From JAKAWW01 sp049965095 (lineage in GTDB: Archaea > Micrarchaeota > Micrarchaeia > Micrarchaeales > Micrarchaeaceae), in NCBI GenBank assembly GCA_049965095.1, contig JBMFWR010000002.1:1-64000 (forward strand): 64,000 nucleotides of DNA, in the 5' to 3' direction. The notes beneath the pieces are model-generated. The model did not search any database and had not been told where the DNA came from. It saw only the letters and a program-made list of their open reading frames with translations. Positions 57,822 through 64,000 of this stretch are shown here, in pieces. The translations under genes were made by a program, and so were the position numbers. Position 1 is the first letter of the stretch. Every line of letters begins with the position of its first letter.

Positions 57822-59539
57822 GTGATGTAATTATAAGGATATCTGGCGCGAATGGGGACGGCATAGAATCCAGCGGTGCACTGCTTATAAAAGCAGCAGC
57901 CAGAAACGGAATGAATGTATTTGGATACCGAAGCTATCAATCGGTAATAAAAGGGGGCAACGTATGGTACCAGGTAAGAATTTCCGATAATGAAATATAT
58001 AGCCATGGGGACAGAGTTGACATACTTGTTGCGCTTAGCCAGGATGCAGTTGCAAACCAGATAGACAAGCTGAAAAGCAATGGTATACTTATATATGATC
58101 CAAACCGAGTTACGGCACCGCCAAGCACCGCTCATGAGGTAAAAATACCAATGCTTGAAATTGCAACCAAGATAAGCGGCGATCCGATAATGAGGAATAC
58201 TGTTGCAATCGGCGCGGTCCTTAGGCTGGTAGGGATTGACATTAATGTATTTAACAATATTCTAAAAGAGACATTTTCCAAAAAAGGCAACGAGATAGTA
58301 GACCAAAACATAAAAGCAGTTAGCGCAGGCTACAATTTTGAAGGGCTTGAAAGGAGTTTTGACATAAAAGGAAGTAATACCAAAAGGTTTGTCATGGATG
58401 GCAACACGGCACTGGCAATAGGGGCATATGCAGCAGGCTGCAAGCTTTATTCTGCCTACCCTATGACACCTGCAAGTGGCATACTCCATTGGTTTGCTTC
58501 TCATGAAAACATTGGTGTGGTATTTAAGCAGACTGAGGATGAAATCACTGCAATAAACACAACGATAGGAGCTGCAAGTGCTGGTATAAGGGCGATGTGC
58601 GGAACTAGCGGGGGCGGCTTCTCTCTCATGGTAGAGGGACTTGGCCTTGCAGGCATGATAGAAGCTCCAATTGTAGTAGTAGAGGCGGAAAGGACAGGGC
58701 CGAGCACTGGCTTGCCCACAAAGACGGAGCAGTCAGACCTGCTTTTTGTCACACATGCTTCGCAGGGTGAATTTCCCAGGATAGTCGTGGCCCCAAGAAG
58801 TACAAAGGAGAGCTTTGATGTGGCTGCGAACGCCTTCAACCTTGCCGAAAGATACCAGTGCCCAGTTATAATACTAAGCGATCTCTACATGGCGGAACAC
58901 ATAGAGACTGTTGACCAATTCAATACAAGCATTGCAATAGACAGGGGAAAGATAGCGCAAAGCGCAAGCAGCGCCAAATTCGACAGGTATAAAATAACCG
59001 ATGATGGTATATCACCAAGATCCATACCAGGAACTCCAGGTCTTGAATTCGTAGCTGCAAGCGACGAGCATGATGAATACGGAAATCTGATAAGCGATGT
59101 ATTTGCTGGCATTGACAAATATGTTGAAAAGAGGAAGCAAATGCATGAGAAAAGGATGCGCAAAATAGATACAATGCTAAAAAATGAGAATTTGTTTGTG
59201 CCTGAAATATACAATGAAAAAGCTGATTATTTCCTTGTAACTTTTGGATCATCTACGATGCAGGCAAAGGAAGCAGTGCTCGAGCTCAAAAAGCAGGGGC
59301 TTAATTTTGGTGTCATATCATTCAGCTACCTTGTGCCGATGGATGGCAGCAAGGTAAAAGCTATGCTCGATGGAAAGAAGCTCATTGATGTAGAATACAA
59401 CTACACCGCGCAGCTTGCACAATTGATAAAATCCAATACAGGAATAAGCATAGACAAGCTTATATTAAAGTACGATGGGGAGGCTTTTACGCCGAGTGAG
59501 ATCGCGGAAAAAGCAGCCAATATTGCAAAGGTGTGGTAA
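57818..59539 (+). CDS. 2-oxoacid:ferredoxin oxidoreductase, fused gamma-alpha subunit
   Basis: A 573-residue protein: the N-terminal gamma domain (RISGANGDGIESSGALLIKAAAR) is followed by the alpha domain with SAYPMTPASG (the YPITP motif that recognises the 2-oxoacid), TEDEITAINTTIGAASAG and TGLPTKTEQSDLLF. The two-subunit form oxidises pyruvate, 2-oxobutyrate or 2-oxoglutarate to acyl-CoA, passing electrons to ferredoxin. Broad substrate use is known in archaeal two-subunit enzymes, so the substrate is left open. The beta subunit gene follows after one base. Confidence 0.93.
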   Translation: MSDVIIRISGANGDGIESSGALLIKAAARNGMNVFGYRSYQSVIKGGNVWYQVRISDNEIYSHGDRVDILVALSQDAVANQIDKLKSNGILIYDPNRVTAPPSTAHEVKIPMLEIATKISGDPIMRNTVAIGAVLRLVGIDINVFNNILKETFSKKGNEIVDQNIKAVSAGYNFEGLERSFDIKGSNTKRFVMDGNTALAIGAYAAGCKLYSAYPMTPASGILHWFASHENIGVVFKQTEDEITAINTTIGAASAGIRAMCGTSGGGFSLMVEGLGLAGMIEAPIVVVEAERTGPSTGLPTKTEQSDLLFVTHASQGEFPRIVVAPRSTKESFDVAANAFNLAERYQCPVIILSDLYMAEHIETVDQFNTSIAIDRGKIAQSASSAKFDRYKITDDGISPRSIPGTPGLEFVAASDEHDEYGNLISDVFAGIDKYVEKRKQMHEKRMRKIDTMLKNENLFVPEIYNEKADYFLVTFGSSTMQAKEAVLELKKQGLNFGVISFSYLVPMDGSKVKAMLDGKKLIDVEYNYTAQLAQLIKSNTGISIDKLILKYDGEAFTPSEIAEKAANIAKVW

Positions 59540-59540
59540 C

Positions 59541-60404
59541 ATGACAGTAAATTATGCATCTGATGTAAAACCGATATGGTGCCCGGGCTGCGGAGACTAT
59601 GGAGTGCATGCAGCCTTAAACAAGGCACTTATGGATTTGGGAATTGAGAAAAGCAAGGTAATGATAGTTTCAGGAATAGGATGCAGCTCGGCCATGCCCC
59701 ACACATTCAGCACGTACGGCATTCACGGCATACATGGCAGAGCATTGCCAATAGCGATGGGAGTAAAGATTGCTAATGAAGATCTTGAGGTAATAGCTGT
59801 AGGGGGAGATGGGGATGGCTATGGCATTGGCGGCAACCATTTCATACACAGCGCAAGGAGGAACATAGACATTACATACATAGTAATGGACAATCAGATA
59901 TACGGGCTAACAACAGGCCAGGCTTCGCCCACAACATTGATGGGCACAAAAACCAAATCAACGCCTTTCGGCGATATAGAGGAGCCAGTAAACCCGATAG
60001 CTCTTGCAATAAGCGCAGGTGCAACTTATGTTGCAAGAGGCTTTTCAGGAGATCCGATGCAGCTTGCAGAGCTTATAAAGAACGGTATATTGCACAAGGG
60101 CTTTGCCATAATAGATGCTTTGAGCCCTTGCGTTACATTCAACTCGCTTAATACATATGACTGGTTCAGGCAAAGAGTCTACAAGCTTGGTCCAGATTAT
60201 AACCCTGCAGACAAGGCCAGTGCATTCCAAAAAGCAATAGAAACAGAAACGACAAACTGGCAGAAGATACCTCTTGGACTTATCTACAAGGAACAGAGAA
60301 AAACATATAGCGAGCTCGACATTACACTAAGCAAAGGGTCTTTGATAAAGCAGCCTTTCCCAACGAAAGAGCAGATAGGTACTCTACTCGAGGAATATGC
60401 ATAA
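59541..60404 (+). CDS. 2-oxoacid:ferredoxin oxidoreductase, beta subunit
   Basis: A 287-residue thiamine-diphosphate subunit. PIWCPGCGDYG and SGIGCSSAMP carry three cluster cysteines, SPCVTFNSLNTYDWF the fourth, which bind one [4Fe-4S]. VGGDGDGYGIGGNH with the later DNQIYGLTTGQASPTT binds TPP-Mg2+. It completes the alpha subunit. ATG 59541 follows the alpha stop after one base. Confidence 0.95.
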   Translation: MTVNYASDVKPIWCPGCGDYGVHAALNKALMDLGIEKSKVMIVSGIGCSSAMPHTFSTYGIHGIHGRALPIAMGVKIANEDLEVIAVGGDGDGYGIGGNHFIHSARRNIDITYIVMDNQIYGLTTGQASPTTLMGTKTKSTPFGDIEEPVNPIALAISAGATYVARGFSGDPMQLAELIKNGILHKGFAIIDALSPCVTFNSLNTYDWFRQRVYKLGPDYNPADKASAFQKAIETETTNWQKIPLGLIYKEQRKTYSELDITLSKGSLIKQPFPTKEQIGTLLEEYA

Positions 60405-60430
60405 ATTTCTGCCCAATGCACATATGCACA

Positions 60431-61357
60431 TTAGTTGCCGGCATTTTGCCTGGCAAGAAATAGCCTAACCATCTCAGAACCGCCATCAGTTATGTTTACC
60501 TTTGGCGCGAAGCCCAGTTCCCTCTTTGCCTTGCCGATGTCGATCACTCTGTTGCTTGTTATGAATCTCAATTCGTCTGTATCAAAGCCTTTTATGCGCG
60601 CAATTATCATTGCCAATGCAGGATTTATGTGCTTGAATTTGTATTCTGTGCCAAGCATCTTTGCCGCAACTGAGTAAAGCTGAAGCTGTGTGTACGAATT
60701 GCCATCCGAGATATTGTATATCCCACTAGAAGAGGCAACAGCGGAAAGCGAAAATGCAGCTACGGCGTCGTTTATGTGTAGAATTGCAAGATTGTTTGAG
60801 CCGCTACCGATTATGTACGCTTTCCTTTTCGCTATTGCATTAAAAACCTTGAAGAAAGATCCTTCAAATCCCGGGCCGTATATCGCAGCCATCCTGAGTA
60901 TTGCATACTGCATGTCAGAGCCCATGATTGCCTGCTCAGCTAGGAGCTTGCTCTTCCCATAATAGTCAGATGGCTTTGTTTCAGATGACTCATTGAGCAC
61001 ATCTTTCCTTTTGCTTCCATAAACATCGACGCTGCTCGCAAAAACTATCCTCTTGACACCATGCTCCTTGCATGCATCTACCACGTTTTTTGTGCCGTTT
61101 ACATTTACGTTCATTATTGCTTTCTTCCCGAACCGGTATTGGCTCACAATGCCAGCAAGATGTATTACAGTATCGATTCCTTCAAAAGCGCTGTCAATTG
61201 ACTGCTTGCTTGTTATGTCAGCAGCAATATTCTTTACCCCTTCTATTGGCTTATCTGCCTGCTGGACCATTGCAACGATCTCATTGCCAGGGCTTAGCGC
61301 CTTTATTATTGCTGAGCCAAGCCTGCCCGAAGCCCCTGTCACAAGTATTCTAGCCAT
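60431..61357 (-). CDS. NAD-dependent epimerase/dehydratase (extended SDR)
   Basis: A 308-residue extended short-chain dehydrogenase. NAD-binding GASGRLGSAI at residues 7-16, VIHLAGIVSQ, catalytic Ser in FASSVDVYG, and the YxxxK pair in DYYGKSK. It resembles UDP-glucose 4-epimerase or nucleotide-sugar dehydratases, so cell-surface sugar synthesis is likely, but the substrate is unclear. ATG 61357 overlaps the last bases of the ATP synthase I gene, so it is read in the same operon. The family's 308-320 residue length is normal. Confidence 0.85.
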   Translation of the reverse strand: MARILVTGASGRLGSAIIKALSPGNEIVAMVQQADKPIEGVKNIAADITSKQSIDSAFEGIDTVIHLAGIVSQYRFGKKAIMNVNVNGTKNVVDACKEHGVKRIVFASSVDVYGSKRKDVLNESSETKPSDYYGKSKLLAEQAIMGSDMQYAILRMAAIYGPGFEGSFFKVFNAIAKRKAYIIGSGSNNLAILHINDAVAAFSLSAVASSSGIYNISDGNSYTQLQLYSVAAKMLGTEYKFKHINPALAMIIARIKGFDTDELRFITSNRVIDIGKAKRELGFAPKVNITDGGSEMVRLFLARQNAGN

Positions 61358-63269
61358 TGAAACCAAACCTGCTCATCGTCCTTATGCGCCTGCTGGCAAA
61401 AGGCCTGAACTCGTTGCCATTGCCAGTATAGAACTTGGAGAAAAATTCCACGTATATAAGCCTAGCGCCTTGAATACCTGGCTCGAACAGCGCAATTATG
61501 AGTGTGAAAAGCTGCCCTATTATCAGTATTATAGTTCCAACAACCCCGAGCAGAGGCGAATGATACCATGACCTTACGAATATTAGATCAATAACACCAG
61601 CGAGTATGACTGATGCCAGAAGTATTCCTACAAGCCTCGTATATGAGAGTATGTGGCTCAGTAGCGAAGGTATTTCCATGAGGGCGCTGGTGCCTTCCCC
61701 GTAAAGCACTACAGCAATGCCAGCAATTATGAGCACATACGAAACTATTGCTACCGGGTTATTGAGACCTAGAGGTAGCTTGTACAGCACCGACAACCCT
61801 ATTGCAACTATCGCTATAGCTAGCCCAAGCCATCCAAGCTTTGCTACTGCATGCTTCTTCTCGCCTATGCTTAGCTTGTTTATAAAGCCTAGTATGAAGC
61901 CAAAGCTAACCATGAAGAATCCTATCCAGCCTGATACCAGGAGAAGCTTTGAAACGCCTAGCTGCACGTTGAATATTGGAGTATATGGAAGCTGGAAGCC
62001 AAAATACTCATTGAACATTATGCCTAATATTATAGCTATTATTGAGCCAGGTATTACAGCTTTTGCTATCACCATGAGTGCATTGTCGCTTACTATAGTG
62101 TGTATGAAAGAGCTCAATGATTTTGGAATCCTGCTCCTCTTTGGCGGGTTTTTGAGCCTGCGGATAAGCCAGGCAAAGCCTATAAGCATTACCAGCCCGT
62201 AGCCCGCATCGCCAAGCATTATGCCGAAAAATATCGGGAATATTATGGCGAACATGATAGTTGGATCTATCTCATTGCTCCTAGGCAAAGAATAGAATTT
62301 TATGAAGAACTCAAAGAACCTGGATGGTTTGGGATTTGAGAGCTTTGTAGGGGCAAGCTCTTTTGTCTCAAGCTTATGCATTACCACGTGGCTTTTTGTT
62401 ATCTTGTCCATCATCGCTGAAAGCTCCTCATGCTTTTTTTCAGGAATCCAGCCTTCAATCGCCACAACAGAACGCCCTATTCCTAGCTTTGTAGTTATGT
62501 CGAGCTTTTCCATCTCCAGGTCAAATTGCTCCCTGAGAGCGCTTACAGTGTTGAAATACTGCTTTGATATGTATTGCAGCTTGTTCCCAAGCCTTTCGAG
62601 CTCTTCATTCATTTCTTTTTTGCTTTTCGACAGGCTTTCAAATGCTTCCTTCTTTGTGCCTTTTATTTCAGGGAACGAATCTATGCGCAGCTTGAACTTT
62701 TCAGCAATAGAGCTGAACTTAGGCTCGTCTTCCTTGAGTATGCTTATCACTGCTGTCGCCTTGCCTAGTATAAATGCTGCAGTCATGCTTTTTCTTACTT
62801 CAGCAAGCATATCTGCATAGTTGCCTTCAACAATAAACGATGAAATGTGCTTGGAGCTTAGAGCGCTGAGCTCAATGCTTGTTTCAGGCATTTTTTCCAG
62901 GATTGAAAGCTTGTATTCGATATCTTTCATTGAAGCCCTTGTCGCTTCAATCTTTTTGACTATGTCGGCAACCTCATCGTCTATATTTATAGATTTTGCA
63001 ACATTGATGAGCTCTTCTATGGAGTGGAATGTATGCTTTTCTGTTATGGGCTGCTTCACAAGCAGGCCCTCAAGGCTCCTGAAGCGCTGCGAATATGCGC
63101 TAATATCCTTGTAGGGCAAAAGTTCTGTAGAACCGAAAAAACCAGAAAGCTTTTCTGGAAGGACCTCGACCTGCATCACACCCATGTCGTGCAGTGCTGA
63201 AAGCGCGTCATCTGCATATCCTTTTGATAGGATTATGCGCACCTTTTCCATTTTTTCTGGCTTAAGCAT
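61350..63269 (-). CDS. atpI: V/A-type ATP synthase subunit I
   Basis: A 639-residue protein: a long N-terminal coiled-coil cytoplasmic part (residues about 1-340, VADIVKKIEATRASMKDIEYKLSIL, EMNEELERLGNKLQYISKQY), then about seven membrane helices. The conserved Arg-bearing region YTRLVGILLASVILAGVIDLI near residue 560 takes part in proton transfer. It forms the stator half-channel. Gene order is D, small peptide, H, I, then the epimerase. A K (proteolipid) gene, which commonly follows I, is not seen downstream here. Confidence 0.93.
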   Translation of the reverse strand: MLKPEKMEKVRIILSKGYADDALSALHDMGVMQVEVLPEKLSGFFGSTELLPYKDISAYSQRFRSLEGLLVKQPITEKHTFHSIEELINVAKSINIDDEVADIVKKIEATRASMKDIEYKLSILEKMPETSIELSALSSKHISSFIVEGNYADMLAEVRKSMTAAFILGKATAVISILKEDEPKFSSIAEKFKLRIDSFPEIKGTKKEAFESLSKSKKEMNEELERLGNKLQYISKQYFNTVSALREQFDLEMEKLDITTKLGIGRSVVAIEGWIPEKKHEELSAMMDKITKSHVVMHKLETKELAPTKLSNPKPSRFFEFFIKFYSLPRSNEIDPTIMFAIIFPIFFGIMLGDAGYGLVMLIGFAWLIRRLKNPPKRSRIPKSLSSFIHTIVSDNALMVIAKAVIPGSIIAIILGIMFNEYFGFQLPYTPIFNVQLGVSKLLLVSGWIGFFMVSFGFILGFINKLSIGEKKHAVAKLGWLGLAIAIVAIGLSVLYKLPLGLNNPVAIVSYVLIIAGIAVVLYGEGTSALMEIPSLLSHILSYTRLVGILLASVILAGVIDLIFVRSWYHSPLLGVVGTIILIIGQLFTLIIALFEPGIQGARLIYVEFFSKFYTGNGNEFRPFASRRIRTMSRFGFNG

Positions 63270-63587
63270 TCATACACCTAAAAACTCATCAAGAGCTTCC
63301 TTGAAAGCCTCAACAGCCTTATCCTTTTCTATGGGCTTTATTTTTGAAGCCTTGCGCTTTGCAGAATCAATTATGCTTTTGTAGATGGCATCGGCTTTTT
63401 GCTGCGCTGCGGCAATTGCTGCATTGTAATCATTATCGGCCTTGGACTTTGCCTCTTCGATTATCGCATTAGCCTTGGACTTTGCCTCGCTTATTTTGAG
63501 TTCAGCTGTGTTGCGCGCCTCTGCAATCTTCTTGTCGTACAGATCCTCTTCCTCCTTAATCTTCTCGAGCACTTCAGTATCGTTCAT
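63270..63587 (-). CDS. ahaH: V/A-type ATP synthase subunit H (stator coiled coil)
   Basis: A 105-residue almost wholly helical protein with repeated ISEAKSKANAIIEEAKSKADND-like heptads, a charged N terminus (EVLEKIKEEEDLYDK) and a short conserved-type C-terminal tail (FKEALDEFLG). It forms the right-handed coiled-coil peripheral stalk with subunit E. The start ATG overlaps the stop of a hidden 35-residue gene (ATGA), and subunit I follows immediately. Confidence 0.85.
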   Translation of the reverse strand: MNDTEVLEKIKEEEDLYDKKIAEARNTAELKISEAKSKANAIIEEAKSKADNDYNAAIAAAQQKADAIYKSIIDSAKRKASKIKPIEKDKAVEAFKEALDEFLGV

Positions 63588-63691
63588 CTTGCCACCATAA
63601 AAATTGCGAATGCCACAAGCGCGAGCGTCATGGCTATGTTAAACATGAGAAATGCCAATTTTATCCTGTTGAATTTATTCGCCGCGTTCAT
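63584..63691 (-). CDS. Hidden 35-residue single-pass membrane peptide in the ATP synthase operon
   Basis: Between the D and H genes, an ATG-started frame overlaps D by 17 bases and H by four (ATGA), leaving no intergenic space. It reads MNAANKFNRIKLAFLMFNIAMTLALVAFAI then FMVAR: a basic N terminus, one hydrophobic helix of about 20 residues, and a short end. It is too short for the K proteolipid, which needs at least two helices and the ion-binding Glu. The overlap pattern argues for real translation. Role unknown, possibly a small accessory subunit. Confidence 0.6.
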   Translation of the reverse strand: MNAANKFNRIKLAFLMFNIAMTLALVAFAIFMVAR

Positions 63692-64000
63692 TTAGCTTAC
63701 CTTTTACAAATTTCAGAGATACAATCTGGTCGCGCTCCATATCGTCAAGCCTCTGCTTTATGTATGAGGCTTTTGCAGACAATCTTGGCAGCGTGACGTT
63801 CTCAAGCGCATTTACGCGCCTATTTATTTTTTCTATCTCGTAAAGCAGTTTCCTCAATGAGTTTTCTTTTTCAGCTACTTCTATAAGCATCTTGAAAAGC
63901 TCGTTATAGCTAGATCTTGCATCCTCTATAGTAGTGGGCATGCTGATCAGCTCGTAAGCGATAGAGGTGCTTGGCATGCTCAGGCTTATGCTCGGTATCT
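63675..64000 (-). CDS. atpD: V/A-type ATP synthase subunit D, C-terminal part, cut by edge
   Basis: The frame is open to the window end, so only the last 108 residues are present. INRRVNALENVTLPRLSAKASYIKQRLDDMERDQIVSLKFVK is the highly conserved C-terminal helix of the central rotor stalk subunit D. An internal ATG at 63977 is not the true start because the frame continues upstream with coding-like sequence. The 3' end overlaps the 35-residue gene by 17 bases. Confidence 0.88.
   Translation of the reverse strand, partial: IPSISLSMPSTSIAYELISMPTTIEDARSSYNELFKMLIEVAEKENSLRKLLYEIEKINRRVNALENVTLPRLSAKASYIKQRLDDMERDQIVSLKFVKGKLNERGE

Overview
The window reads as a stretch of an archaeal chromosome, most likely from a DPANN archaeon of the Micrarchaeota (ARMAN) type. 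What is seen: an archaeal RNA polymerase cluster with both large subunits split (H, B'', B', A', A''), a V/A-type ATP synthase operon, Hef-like helicase, Hjc, Taw1, archaeal Lsm, an ATP-dependent DNA ligase, many genes whose TATA box lies about 25 bases before the start codon (leaderless transcripts), tRNA genes with introns (one inside the T-loop), and surface proteins with the N-terminal KAQSAMEYLMTYGWAI-type pilin signal common in DPANN genomes. The lineage is an inference. A type IIIA proton ATPase and a mercury-detoxification operon would fit an acidic, metal-rich habitat.

Layout. 1-331: edge of a transposase gene. 463-5840: a four-gene, mutually overlapping minus-strand operon with two radical-SAM/SPASM proteins and a dikinase split over separate polypeptides (ATP-grasp domain, phosphohistidine swivel domain, and a helical domain fused to one radical-SAM protein); one or two very small ORFs upstream on the same strand could encode its peptide substrate. 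This is the most unusual locus. 5816-9717: GNAT, Nudix, glycosyltransferase and carbamoyltransferase. 9735-12776: poorly known genes around an HEYMH metallopeptidase. 12898-16835: beta carbonic anhydrase, Hef-like helicase, Hjc and Taw1. 16969-24473: tRNA-Ala, Lsm and the RNA polymerase cluster. 24677-32402: mainly housekeeping enzymes (M20 peptidase, prenyltransferase, agmatinase, NDP kinase, DUF59 protein, NAD kinase) and a DUF3311/SSS transporter pair.

32514-45982: a cell-surface region. A type IV pilus-like operon (ATPase, two membrane-platform proteins, seven short or large pilin-like proteins) is bracketed by two oppositely oriented LamG-type pilin-like genes whose 5' ends are nearly identical DNA; a DNA ligase gene and a 973-residue beta-helix surface protein lie between them. 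46103-47601: a Mug-type glycosylase, a frameshifted DUF488 gene and small genes. 47660-50503: a compact G+C-rich mer-like operon (Cys-pair membrane protein, thioredoxin-like protein, ArsR regulator, MerA), followed by transposase debris. 51343-60404: tRNA-Glu, dCTP deaminase, UMP kinase, HhH protein, proton-pumping P-type ATPase, DtxR-like regulator with a palindromic operator and a metal transporter, RNHCP protein, and a two-subunit 2-oxoacid:ferredoxin oxidoreductase. 60431-64000: sugar epimerase and the ATP synthase operon end (I, H, a hidden 35-residue membrane peptide, and a D subunit cut by the window edge).

No rRNA genes, CRISPR array or complete insertion sequence were seen. Family assignments come from motifs and remembered family features; no database search was possible.
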